Positions 55,893 to 64,000 of a stretch of 64,000 nt of DNA are shown piece by piece. The stretch comes from Acrocarpospora phusangensis (lineage in GTDB: Bacteria; Actinomycetota; Actinomycetes; Streptosporangiales; Streptosporangiaceae). The DNA lies in the NCBI RefSeq assembly GCF_016862995.1, contig NZ_BOOA01000029.1:34207-98206 (forward strand), written 5' to 3'. Position numbers and translations under genes: made by a program. The notes below the pieces were generated by a model that saw only the letters and a list, made by a program, of their open reading frames with translations, searched no databases and was not told the origin of the DNA. How positions within the stretch are numbered: position 1 is the stretch's first letter; each line of letters starts with the position of its first letter.

Positions 55893-56363
55893 ATGCGAAA
55901 CCTTCGCAGCATCATCGTCGGCTCGGCCCTCGCCGGCGCCCTGGCCGCCGGTGCCCTGGCCGCCCCCGCGGCCAACGCGGCCGCCGCCGCTCCCGCCGCC
56001 GCCTCGGCGTCGGCCCCCACGAAGCACTTCTTCGGGAACTTCTACTCGAAGTACCACTCGGGTGAGGACAAGGGCTTCGGCTTCCGCTCCTACTTCAAGG
56101 GCTACTGGTACAAGAAGGACGGCTACTACTGGTTCTACGGCGACCTGTTCGACCGCGACCGCGACAACGAGTACTCCTACGTGTGGTACCGGTACCACGA
56201 CAGCAGCGGCTTCCACACCAAGTACTTCGGCAAGACCAAGGGTCACGGCGACTTCAACAAGTTCGCCAAGTTCAAGTCCGGCAAGTTCGACGACTTCGAC
56301 ATCCGGGTCTGCGAGGGTGACAACCGCTTCGAGGACTGCGGGGGCTGGGGCGACGCTTTCTAA
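55893..56363 (+). CDS. Small secreted aromatic-rich protein
   Basis: ATG 55893 follows GGAGG; 156 residues. A signal peptide with an Ala-rich core ends near ANA-A, then an Ala/Pro spacer, then a body unusually rich in Tyr, Phe, Trp, Lys, Asp and Gly (FYSKYHSGED, YYWFYGDLFDRDRDNEYSY, KYFGKTKGHG). Two Cys near the end may form a disulfide. No family is recognised; it looks like an extracellular or wall-associated structural protein. Confidence 0.75.
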   Translation: MRNLRSIIVGSALAGALAAGALAAPAANAAAAAPAAASASAPTKHFFGNFYSKYHSGEDKGFGFRSYFKGYWYKKDGYYWFYGDLFDRDRDNEYSYVWYRYHDSSGFHTKYFGKTKGHGDFNKFAKFKSGKFDDFDIRVCEGDNRFEDCGGWGDAF

Positions 56364-56417
56364 GTCGTCCTGACTTGATCTGAGGCCGTACAAACGGGGG
56401 GTTAAATCCCTAAATCC

Positions 56418-56451
56418 AGCGGGGTCCGTAAATCTCGGGACGGGCCCCGCT
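56418..56451 (+). terminator. Hairpin terminator after the aromatic-rich protein
   Basis: AGCGGGGTCC (56418-56427) pairs with GGGCCCCGCT (56442-56451), one wobble, loop 14 nt, followed by TCCGT. Confidence 0.5.
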
Positions 56452-56574
56452 TCCGTATGTCCGGGGGCAGATATCGGGGGACAGACGGAGTCTTTACCGG
56501 CTTCGCGCCGTCGCCCGGACGGGGTCCGGGTAGACGATCACTATCGAAGGGTGCCGAGCCAGGAGGAGGGGAGC

Positions 56575-57000
56575 GTGTCCGGATATTTCGCGCCGATCTG
56601 CCTGGCCGCCGTGGCGGTGTTCCCGGCCGCGGACCCCGGCATCGGGCGGGTGACGATCTCGCCGGTGTCGGCCGAACCGGGCGGCACGGTCCGCGTCAGC
56701 ACCAGCAGCTGCGCCACCGGCGCGCCCAGCGTGACCGCCACCTCCTCCGCGTTCGACGACTACACCACCCTGACCAGATCCGGCTCCACCTGGTACGGCA
56801 CCGCCCGGCTCAGCCCGTACTCGGCGGGCGGACTGAAGACGGTCTACGTCTACTGCGCGGGCGGGCCCTTCACCGGGGAGTTCACCGTCGGCACGGGCGG
56901 GAGCACACCCGGCGGCCGGATACCCTGGCTGGCCGGCGCGGTCCTCGCGCTGGGCGGGGTGGCGGCGTTCGTGCTTCGCCGGCGGCGGCGCGCGCCCTGA
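56575..57000 (+). CDS. Small exported protein with C-terminal membrane anchor
   Basis: GTG 56575 follows GGAGGAGGGGAG; 141 residues. There is an N-terminal signal (CLAAVAVFPAADPG), an Ig-like beta domain (VTISPVSAEPGGTVRVSTSSC, three Cys), a Gly/Ser spacer, and a C-terminal helix (IPWLAGAVLALGGVAAFVL) followed by RRRRRAP. This is the layout of a membrane-anchored surface protein in actinomycetes. Function unknown. Confidence 0.75.
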   Translation: MSGYFAPICLAAVAVFPAADPGIGRVTISPVSAEPGGTVRVSTSSCATGAPSVTATSSAFDDYTTLTRSGSTWYGTARLSPYSAGGLKTVYVYCAGGPFTGEFTVGTGGSTPGGRIPWLAGAVLALGGVAAFVLRRRRRAP

Positions 57001-57116
57001 ACCGCCGACAGGTACGGGAGACTCGCGAACTGAGGTAGTCTGTTAGACGGCTGTGTACTGGCTCCGCAGAACACGGGGGAATGCGCGATCATTTCGCTTT
57101 CCCTGGCGGATTGCCG

Positions 57117-57122
57117 TACACT
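57117..57122 (+). promoter_or_regulatory. -10-like box upstream of infA
   Basis: TACACT lies 129 nt before the infA ATG, without a clear -35. TAGTCT at 57036-57041 is a second candidate. A promoter is expected here after the accessory genes. Confidence 0.3.
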
Positions 57123-57250
57123 GCTCTGTCGGTTCACTATGACCTTTGCGCAAGGCGGCCTGGCCGGCTGCCGCTCTCTGAAAGCGCGGAAGGTCGCGGC
57201 TGATTAGTGTTCCGAAGCCTCAGACGACCGATCAGTGAAACGCGAGGGAC

Positions 57251-57472
57251 ATGGCCAAGAAAGACGGCGCCATCGAGATCGAGGGCACTGTGGTTGAGTC
57301 GCTCCCGAACGCGATGTTCAGGGTGCAACTCGACAACGGCCATAAGGTCCTGGCCCACATCAGCGGGAGGATGCGGATGCACTACATCCGAATCCTTCCT
57401 GACGACCGGGTTGTCGTCGAACTGAGCCCCTACGACCTGACTCGTGGGCGGATCGTCTACCGGTACAAGTAG
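57251..57472 (+). CDS. infA: Translation initiation factor IF-1
   Basis: The 73-residue OB-fold protein reads [21 protein letters not shown], then [46 protein letters not shown], a near-perfect IF-1. It blocks the A site during initiation. It heads the infA-rpmJ-rpsM-rpsK-rpsD-rpoA-rplQ group. Confidence 0.98.
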   Translation: MAKKDGAIEIEGTVVESLPNAMFRVQLDNGHKVLAHISGRMRMHYIRILPDDRVVVELSPYDLTRGRIVYRYK

Positions 57473-57514
57473 GTCGCCCCTTCCGGGTGACCGTCTGAGG
57501 AACGAATAAGGACT

Positions 57515-57628
57515 ATGAAGGTCAAGCCGAGCGTCAAGAAGATCTGTGACAAGTGCAAGGTGATTCGCCGGCACGGTCGCGTCATGGTGATCTGCGACAA
57601 CCTGCGCCACAAGCAGCGCCAGGGCTAG
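57515..57628 (+). CDS. rpmJ: 50S ribosomal protein L36
   Basis: The 37-residue protein reads [20 protein letters not shown], ending [13 protein letters not shown], a later Cys and His form the zinc site, so this is the zinc-binding (C+) form. It begins 42 nt after infA with a GAGGAACG site nearby. Confidence 0.96.
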   Translation: MKVKPSVKKICDKCKVIRRHGRVMVICDNLRHKQRQG

Positions 57629-57840
57629 TCGCCGCCCGGCCCTCATGAGTCCGTCCGTCGTGGCGGACTCGACGCATGTGGGTCGGCAAAAGTTAACGCG
57701 CGTCACACCCGCGTAGGCGCCCTCGTCCGAGGGCGAACCGCGTGGGCGACCCCCGGTCGGAGGCCGGGGCCCTCACCCCGGGCATGGGGAGGGGTAGTGA
57801 GGCGCAGGACCTCCGCCCAAACGAAGGAGAATGCCCGACC
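57629..57840 (+). promoter_or_regulatory. Leader between rpmJ and rpsM
   Basis: This 212-base gap holds foldable GC-rich segments (GCCCT/AGGGC near 57720-57737; CCCCGGT...GGCCGGGG near 57752-57769) and the rpsM site GAAGGAG. S4 represses this operon through its leader in other bacteria; here that is only possible. Confidence 0.3.
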
Positions 57841-58221
57841 ATGGCTCGCCTGGTTGGCGTCGACCTCCCCCGCGACAAGCGGCTGGAGATCGCTCTCACC
57901 TACATTTTCGGAATCGGTCGCACCCGCGCCCTGGAGATCCTCAAGGCCACCGGCGTCAGCGGTGACCTGCGCGTGCACCAGCTCAGCGACGCCGAGCTCG
58001 TGCCCATGCGTGACTACATCGAGGCGAACTTCAAGATCGAGGGTGACCTCCGCCGCGAAGTTCAGGCGGACATCCGTCGCAAGATCGAAATCGGCTGCTA
58101 CCAGGGCATCCGGCACCGCAAGGGCCTGCCTGTCCACGGTCAGCGGACGCAGACGAACGCGCGTACCCGCAAGGGCAAGAAGAAGACCGTGGCCGGCAAG
58201 AAGAAGCCGGGCAAGAAGTAG
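57841..58221 (+). CDS. rpsM: 30S ribosomal protein S13
   Basis: ATG 57841 follows GAAGGAGAATG; 126 residues: [30 protein letters not shown], the helical middle, and the basic C-terminus [17 protein letters not shown]. It bridges to the 50S subunit and touches P-site tRNA. Confidence 0.98.
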   Translation: MARLVGVDLPRDKRLEIALTYIFGIGRTRALEILKATGVSGDLRVHQLSDAELVPMRDYIEANFKIEGDLRREVQADIRRKIEIGCYQGIRHRKGLPVHGQRTQTNARTRKGKKKTVAGKKKPGKK

Positions 58222-58255
58222 TCCTTAGCAGCCACATTTCAGGAGAAGCGCTTAA

Positions 58256-58660
58256 ATGCCGCCGAAGAGCCGCCAGGGCGCGCCCAAGAAGGTGCGCCGC
58301 AAGGAAAAGAAGAACGTCGCTCACGGGCACGCCCACATCAAGAGCACGTTCAACAACACGATCGTTTCGATCACCGACCCGAACGGGAACGTGATCTCCT
58401 GGGCCAGCGCCGGCCACGTCGGGTTCAAGGGCTCTCGCAAGTCCACCCCGTTCGCCGCGCAGATGGCGGCCGAGAACGCCGCCCGCCGGGCCATGGAGCA
58501 CGGCATGCGCAAGGTCGACGTCTTCGTGAAGGGCCCCGGCTCCGGCCGGGAGACCGCGATCCGTTCGCTTCAGGCGACCGGGCTCGAGGTCGGGTCCATC
58601 CAGGACGTGACCCCGGTTCCGCACAACGGTTGCCGTCCGCCGAAGCGCCGCCGAGTCTGA
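58256..58660 (+). CDS. rpsK: 30S ribosomal protein S11
   Basis: The 134-residue protein shows [49 protein letters not shown] and [18 protein letters not shown]. It lies in the 30S platform by the Shine-Dalgarno cleft. Confidence 0.98.
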   Translation: MPPKSRQGAPKKVRRKEKKNVAHGHAHIKSTFNNTIVSITDPNGNVISWASAGHVGFKGSRKSTPFAAQMAAENAARRAMEHGMRKVDVFVKGPGSGRETAIRSLQATGLEVGSIQDVTPVPHNGCRPPKRRRV

Positions 58661-58677
58661 CCAGGAGATAGAGAGAA

Positions 58678-59304
<627 letters not shown>

Positions 59305-59315
59305 GGCTTGTCTTT

Positions 59316-59348
59316 GCCGCACGGCCCGCGCATTTGGGGCCGTGCGGC
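59316..59348 (+). terminator. Hairpin between rpsD and rpoA
   Basis: GCCGCACGGCCC (59316-59327) pairs perfectly with GGGCCGTGCGGC (59337-59348), loop 9 nt. There is no T-run, so it may attenuate and not stop transcription into rpoA. Confidence 0.6.
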
Positions 59349-59408
59349 ATCATGGTTGTAGGCGAGTGGCGTCAAATAGCGGGCGCCACCGTGAAAGAGG
59401 AGATACGC

Positions 59409-60425
59409 ATGCTCATCGCACAGCGTCCCAGCCTCGTCGAGGAGTCCCTCGAAGAGCACCGGTCCAAGTTCGTCATCGAGCCGCTGGAGCCGGGCTTCGG
59501 TTACACCATCGGAAACTCGGTCCGCCGCACGCTGCTGTCGTCCATTCCGGGCGCGGCCGTCACGAGCATCCGCATCGAGGGCGTGCTGCACGAGTTCTCC
59601 ACCGTGCCCGGGGTCAAGGAGGATGTCACCGACATCATCCTGAACCTGAAGGCCCTGGTGGTCTCGTCGGAGCACGACGAGCCGGTGGTCATGTACCTGC
59701 GCAAGCAGGGTCCCGGCGAGGTCACCGCCGCCGACATCGCGCCCCCGGCCGGTGTCGAGGTGCACAACCCCGAGCTCCACATCGCCACGCTGAACGGCAA
59801 GGCGAAGCTGGAGATGGAGCTGACCGTCGAGCGCGGTCGCGGCTACGTCTCCGCCGCGCAGAACAAGCAGCCGGGCCAGGAGATCGGGCGCATCCCGATC
59901 GACTCGATCTACTCCCCGGTCCTCAAGGTCACCTACAAGGTCGAGGCCACCCGTGTCGAGCAGCGCACGGACTTCGACCGCCTGATCCTCGACGTCGAGA
60001 CCAAGCCGTGCATGAAGCCCCGCGACGCGGTGGCCTCGGCCGGTAAGACCCTCGTCGAGCTCTTCGGCCTGGCCCGCGAGCTCAACGTCGAGGCCGAGGG
60101 CATCGACATCGGCCCGTCGCCGACGGACGCGGCCCTGGCCGCCGACCTGGCGCTGCCGATCGAGGAGCTGAACCTGACGGTCCGTTCCTACAACTGCCTC
60201 AAGCGCGAGGGCATCCACACCGTGGGTGAGCTCGTGGCGCGCAGCGAGCAGGACCTGCTGGACATAAGGAACTTCGGTGCCAAGTCCATCGAAGAGGTCA
60301 AGCAGAAGCTGCACGAGATGGGTCTCGCCCTCAAGGACTCCCCGCCCGGATTCGACCCCACCGCGGTCGCCGGTGGCGGGTACGACGACGAGGACGGCGG
60401 CTTCATCGAGACCGAGCAGTACTAG
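59409..60425 (+). CDS. rpoA: RNA polymerase alpha subunit
   Basis: ATG 59409 follows AGAGGAGA; 338 residues. The N-terminal domain ([34 protein letters not shown]) dimerises and starts core assembly. The C-terminal domain ([37 protein letters not shown]) binds UP elements and activators. An acidic tail follows. The longer upstream frame overlaps rpsD and is not used. Confidence 0.99.
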   Translation: MLIAQRPSLVEESLEEHRSKFVIEPLEPGFGYTIGNSVRRTLLSSIPGAAVTSIRIEGVLHEFSTVPGVKEDVTDIILNLKALVVSSEHDEPVVMYLRKQGPGEVTAADIAPPAGVEVHNPELHIATLNGKAKLEMELTVERGRGYVSAAQNKQPGQEIGRIPIDSIYSPVLKVTYKVEATRVEQRTDFDRLILDVETKPCMKPRDAVASAGKTLVELFGLARELNVEAEGIDIGPSPTDAALAADLALPIEELNLTVRSYNCLKREGIHTVGELVARSEQDLLDIRNFGAKSIEEVKQKLHEMGLALKDSPPGFDPTAVAGGGYDDEDGGFIETEQY

Positions 60426-60438
60426 AAGATCACGTAAC

Positions 60439-60488
60439 GACCGGTTCGCCGGTCGGCCCGACCCCGGTACCTGGTACGGCCGGGGCGG
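60439..60488 (+). promoter_or_regulatory. Two hairpins between rpoA and rplQ
   Basis: GACCGG-TTCG-CCGGTC (60439-60454, UUCG tetraloop) is followed by a larger fold CCCCGG...CCGGGG with outer CCCG/CGGG (about 60458-60488). They could protect or process the message; no T-run follows. Confidence 0.4.
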
Positions 60489-60509
60489 GTTATCCACAAG
60501 GAGCATTCC

Positions 60510-61055
60510 ATGCCCAAGCCCACCAAGGGCGCCCGTCTCGGCGGCGGCCCGGCTCACGAGCGGCTGATCCTGGCGAACCTCGCCACCCAGCTGTTCCAGC
60601 ACGGCCGGATCCGTACCACCGAGGCCAAGGCCAAGCGGCTCCGCCCGCTGGCGGAGCGGCTGATCACCAAGGCGAAGAAGGGCGACCTGCACAACCGTCG
60701 CCAGGTCATGACGATCGTCCGGGACAAGGGTGTCATTCACCACCTGTTCGCGGAGATCGCCCCGACGTTCGCCGAGCGTCCCGGTGGTTACACCCGGATC
60801 ACCAAGATCGGTCCCCGGAAGGGCGACAACGCCCCGATGGCGATCATCGAACTGGTGACCGAGCCGCTGAACCCGGTCAAGGTCGCGAAGGCCGCCCCGG
60901 CCGCCGCCGCGCCCGAGGCTCCCGCCGTCGCCGACGAGGCCGCTGAGGTCGCCGAGGCTCCCGAAGCCGCGGAGGCTCCGGAGACCGAGGCCGCCGAGAC
61001 GGCCGAGGCCACGGAGGCCACCGAGGCCGGCGAGGCGAAGAAGGACGACGCCTGA
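60510..61055 (+). CDS. rplQ: 50S ribosomal protein L17 with Ala/Glu-rich tail
   Basis: The 181-residue protein has the L17 core ([75 protein letters not shown]) followed by about 65 residues of Ala, Glu, Pro and Thr, probably disordered. The core matches the usual length, so the tail is an addition. It ends the operon before a classic terminator. Confidence 0.97.
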   Translation: MPKPTKGARLGGGPAHERLILANLATQLFQHGRIRTTEAKAKRLRPLAERLITKAKKGDLHNRRQVMTIVRDKGVIHHLFAEIAPTFAERPGGYTRITKIGPRKGDNAPMAIIELVTEPLNPVKVAKAAPAAAAPEAPAVADEAAEVAEAPEAAEAPETEAAETAEATEATEAGEAKKDDA

Positions 61056-61071
61056 TCTTCAGGTCGTGGAT

Positions 61072-61111
61072 GGGTCCGGTGTCCGCTCAGGGCGCCGGAC
61101 CCGTTTGTTTT
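61072..61111 (+). terminator. Intrinsic terminator after rplQ
   Basis: GGGTCCGG (61072-61079) pairs with CCGGACCC (61095-61102), followed by GTTTGTTTT. It closes the alpha operon. Confidence 0.85.
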
Positions 61112-61126
61112 GAAGGGGATGTTCCG

Positions 61127-61933
61127 ATGGTCAGGGTGCGGCTGGATCTGGGGTACGACGGGACGGATTTCTCCGGGTGGGCGCGGCAGCCGGGGCGCCG
61201 GACCGTCCAGGGGGAGATCGAGGAGGCGCTCGGCCGGATTCTGCGGGCGGAGCCGCCGGGGTTGACGGTCGCGGGCCGTACCGACGCGGGGGTGCACGCG
61301 CGGGGGCAGGTCGCGCATGTGGACCTGGAAGCCGATGTGGAGCTCTCTGCGCTCTTACGGCGGCTCGCGGGGGTGCTGAGCCCCGATGTAAGGGTTCACC
61401 GGCTGTCCGTGGCTCCTGCCGGTTTCGACGCCCGCTTCTCGGCCCTTTCCCGGCGGTACGCCTACCGGGTCGGTGACGCTCCCGGCGGCGTGGACCCGCT
61501 GCGGCGGCGGGACGTGCTCTGGCACAATCGGCCGCTCGACGTGGATTCGCTGAACGCCGCCGCCGCGGGGCTGCTGGGGGAGCACGACTTCGCCGCGTTC
61601 TGCAAGAAGCGGGAGGGCGCGACCACGATCAGGGAGCTCCAGCGGCTGGACTGGGAGCGCGGGCCTGACGGCATCCTGGTGGCCACCGTGGTCGCGGACG
61701 CCTTCTGCCATTCGATGGTGCGGGCCCTGGTGGGCTCGCTGCTGGCGGTCGGCGAGGGCCGCCGCCCGGTCGAGTGGCCCGCCGAGGCGCTGGCCCGCGC
61801 GGAACGCGACTCCGGCATCCACGTGGCACCCGCCCTCGGCCTCACCCTGGAAGAGGTCCGCTACCCCCCGGACGAGGAGTTGGCGCCGCGCGCCCTCCAG
61901 ACCCGCCGGGTACGCGACCTCGCCAAGAGCTGA
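61127..61933 (+). CDS. truA: tRNA pseudouridine synthase A
   Basis: The 268-residue enzyme (ATG 61127) has the catalytic Asp53 in [13 protein letters not shown], the RRYAYRV strand and [19 protein letters not shown]. It makes pseudouridine at positions 38-40 of tRNA anticodon stem-loops. rplQ-truA is a common arrangement; here a terminator lies between, 16 nt before the start. Confidence 0.95.
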   Translation: MVRVRLDLGYDGTDFSGWARQPGRRTVQGEIEEALGRILRAEPPGLTVAGRTDAGVHARGQVAHVDLEADVELSALLRRLAGVLSPDVRVHRLSVAPAGFDARFSALSRRYAYRVGDAPGGVDPLRRRDVLWHNRPLDVDSLNAAAAGLLGEHDFAAFCKKREGATTIRELQRLDWERGPDGILVATVVADAFCHSMVRALVGSLLAVGEGRRPVEWPAEALARAERDSGIHVAPALGLTLEEVRYPPDEELAPRALQTRRVRDLAKS

Positions 61934-61985
61934 CGCAGCGTCAGTCGAGCTGGCTGCCCGTGGCCGCCGCGGTGCCCTTACCGAG

Positions 61986-64000
61986 TCAGCTGGTGATGCG
62001 TTTTTCGATGATGGCGGCGGTGTGGTCGCGGAAGGCGCCGCTGACCGGGCCTAGGTCTTTTTCCTTTTCGACCGGGGTGTGGCCGTCGGCGTAGGTGGCG
62101 TAGCTGAAGACGATGTAGCGGCCCCAGACCATGCCCGCCGCGTAGCCGCCGGAGATGGAGACCCGCTCGGCGCCGCTCTCGGGTTCGCCGTCCAGGCCGC
62201 GGAACCAGAGGTTGCCGCCCAGGTTCTTGGTCTTGTCGACCTCCAGGGCGGCTTCCTTGGTGGGCAGGACGGCGATGCCGGTGGTGATCGCGTACTGTTT
62301 GCGGCTGTCCACGTAGGTGGCGCGGAGCACGCGGCGGCACTGGTGCTGGGCCAGGGCCTCGGCGAACGCGCCGGCGGCGGCGTCCTCGCACTTGTCGGTG
62401 ATGTTCACCTTGACCCGCCGGAAGGTGCGGCCCTCGACGCTGATCCGCGAGTCGGGGAACGCTTCGGCCAGGGTGAGTTTGCGTGGGTCGGTGGCTTCGG
62501 AGTCGAGCACGGCGGCGGTCACCGGGGCGGGGTCCGGGCCCTCCTCCGGTACGGCCGAGGGCTCGGCGGCCGCCGGGGCGGAGCTGGCCGCCAGCGGGTC
62601 GCCCGCGTCGGTGTAGGCGAAGTAGGCCGCCGCGCCCATCGCGCCCACCACGATCACCGAGCAGATCGCGAGCACGACCTTGCGTCCCGCGCCGCCGGAC
62701 GCAGGCGGCTCCTCGACCCTCGCCGGGGGCTGCTCGATCCTGGCCGGGGGCGGCGGCTGACGGTAGGCCTGCTGCTGCGGTACGGGCGGCAGGACGATGC
62801 CCTCGGCCGGGGTGTTCTCGCCGTGCAGGCGTCGCAACGGCCCGGGTGACGCGTCCTTGATCGGGTACAGCACGTCCCGGCGGGGGATCGTGGTCTCCGC
62901 CACGGTCTCCTCGGGCAGCGGCGGCAGCGGCTCCACGGACCGCCACCTGCCCGGTCCCGGCGGCCACTCGGCAGGCTCCCCGGGCATGTTGAGGTTGCTC
63001 TCCCGCTCCCCTGGCCAGTTGAGGCCGCTTTCCCGCTCCCCGGGCATGTTGAGGTTGCTTTTTCGCTCCTCTGGCCAGTTGAGGCCGCCTTCCCGCTCCC
63101 CGGGCACGGTGACCTGGTCACGGTCGTCCTCGGCCGCCTCAGCTTCATCCGAAGCCTCGTGATCCGAAGCCTCGCGCCCACTCAGCCTGTCCGGGCCTCC
63201 CCGCGCGTCCGGACCGTCCGCGCTGTCCGGGCCGCCCCGATCTTCTGGGCCGCCCTGTCCGTCCCGATAGTCCTGCCCGCCGAGATGGTCCTGCTCGTCC
63301 CGGCCGTCCTGTTCCTGCGACCAGGCAGGCACCCCGGCGCTCGTCTCGGGAAGCGTCTCTGGCAGCTGCGCGGCCGTCTCCTCCTCCGCCGGTACGCCCT
63401 GGGCCTGGCTGCCGATGACCGGCGCCGAAGGCCACGACCCGAAAGCCGGCCACTGCGCCCCGGCCGGTTCGCTGTCGGACGCAGCCGGAGCCCCGGCTTC
63501 GGCAGGCGCGGCGGCGGCAGCCTCAGGGAGATCAGCGACCTCGGCCTCGGAGGTCGCGTGCGCGCCGACCGAGGACGGCCACAGCGGCGTCTCCAGCGTC
63601 TGCGGCTCGGGAATGGACTCCGCCTGCGACTCGGCAACAGTGGCGGGCACCCTGCCGGGCGCCGACCACGGGCGCAGCGTCCGCCCGGCCCTCTCTGTCT
63701 CAGCGGTGGGCCAGTGCCGGGGAACCACCGGCGGGTCGTCGCCCATGCCGTCCTCAGCGTGCGCGGCCTCGCCGGGCAGCCGCGGCGGCCACACCGGCAC
63801 ATCTCCGGGTTCCCCGGTCCGCACCGGCTCGCGTACCGGCTCGGCGTCGGCTTCGGCGGCGGCACTCGCGGGCCAGGCCGGCAGCGGCGGCATCCCCGAC
63901 CGAGACCCCTCCGCCGATTCCGCTGCGCCCCCGCCGGCAGACCCGGCTCGCGGCCACCCGGCTGGATCGCCCACGGACTCCGTCGCAGGCCAGGTGGCCT
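61986..64000 (-). CDS. Pro/Glu-rich single-pass membrane protein, start outside window
   Basis: The frame is open through the right edge, so the N-terminus is missing; a GTG at 63974 is unlikely to be the start. At least 660 residues: a long disordered cytoplasmic part rich in Pro, Glu, Ala and Trp, a 10-residue tandem repeat (bases 62981-63100), a Pro-rich segment, one membrane helix (KVVLAICSVIVVGAMGAAAYFAY, bases about 62605-62685), and an extracytoplasmic domain of about 190 residues with two or more Cys (ITDKCEDAAAGAFAEALAQHQCRRVLRATYVD). No family is recognised with certainty. Confidence 0.7.
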   Translation of the reverse strand, partial: ATWPATESVGDPAGWPRAGSAGGGAAESAEGSRSGMPPLPAWPASAAAEADAEPVREPVRTGEPGDVPVWPPRLPGEAAHAEDGMGDDPPVVPRHWPTAETERAGRTLRPWSAPGRVPATVAESQAESIPEPQTLETPLWPSSVGAHATSEAEVADLPEAAAAAPAEAGAPAASDSEPAGAQWPAFGSWPSAPVIGSQAQGVPAEEETAAQLPETLPETSAGVPAWSQEQDGRDEQDHLGGQDYRDGQGGPEDRGGPDSADGPDARGGPDRLSGREASDHEASDEAEAAEDDRDQVTVPGEREGGLNWPEERKSNLNMPGERESGLNWPGERESNLNMPGEPAEWPPGPGRWRSVEPLPPLPEETVAETTIPRRDVLYPIKDASPGPLRRLHGENTPAEGIVLPPVPQQQAYRQPPPPARIEQPPARVEEPPASGGAGRKVVLAICSVIVVGAMGAAAYFAYTDAGDPLAASSAPAAAEPSAVPEEGPDPAPVTAAVLDSEATDPRKLTLAEAFPDSRISVEGRTFRRVKVNITDKCEDAAAGAFAEALAQHQCRRVLRATYVDSRKQYAITTGIAVLPTKEAALEVDKTKNLGGNLWFRGLDGEPESGAERVSISGGYAAGMVWGRYIVFSYATYADGHTPVEKEKDLGPVSGAFRDHTAAIIEKRITS
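62981..63100 (-). repeat. Four tandem 30-bp repeats in coding sequence
   Basis: Units at 62981, 63011, 63041 and 63071 alternate between two types, making a 60-bp higher-order repeat. They encode GERES-G-LNWP and GERES-N-LNMP in frame. Confidence 0.85.

Noticed and set aside
62981..63100. Regular repeats that could suggest a CRISPR array
   Set aside because: Units are contiguous without unique spacers and stay in frame as coding sequence. No cas genes are seen.

Overview
The window is a chromosomal stretch of a high-GC actinomycete. Gene order, the TTG-started rpoB, many GTG starts with strong GGAGG-type ribosome binding sites, and an L10 leader upstream of rplJ all fit a filamentous actinobacterium. 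Streptosporangiaceae (Nonomuraea, Streptosporangium or a relative) is my best guess, but that is inference from layout and not a database match. Its core is the transcription-translation island: tRNA-Trp-secE-nusG-rplKA, rplJL, rpoBC, the str operon (rpsL-rpsG-fusA-tuf), the S10 and spc clusters, secY-adk-map, infA-rpmJ-rpsM-rpsK-rpsD-rpoA-rplQ, and truA.

Left flank (1-16 kb): the end of an unknown acidic protein; a secreted histidine-rich protein; a secreted L,D-transpeptidase with a long Arg/Gln/Tyr repeat; a thiolase; a histidine kinase/response regulator pair behind a small secreted protein; a methyltransferase; two tandem STAND-type ATPases with TPR-like C-termini followed by an ECF sigma factor and a membrane partner; an adenosine-deaminase-family enzyme; and an aspartate-type aminotransferase. 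Core (16-61.9 kb): all genes run on the + strand except an insertion between rpoC and rpsL. Right edge: a minus-strand Pro/Glu-rich single-pass membrane protein that runs off the window.

Accessory insertions break the otherwise conserved island in three places. (1) Between rplL and rpoB lie two overlapping small Mce-associated-like membrane proteins. (2) Between rpoC and rpsL lies a 2083-residue secreted RHS/YD-repeat protein with an unrecognised 152-residue C-terminal tip, a tightly coupled four-helix membrane protein that could be its immunity partner, and a divergent SARP regulator; a 14-nt-arm palindrome sits between the RHS gene and the regulator. (3) Between map and infA lie a DUF1707 membrane protein and two small secreted or anchored proteins.

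The most unusual non-coding signal is a structured RNA element present twice, directly upstream of rplB (44326-44418) and of the DUF1707 gene (55251-55305). It has two stacked helices, an identical GGACTGAG internal-loop strand and a compensatory base-pair change between copies. Together with the RHS toxin/immunity candidate it is the best lead in the window for something undescribed.
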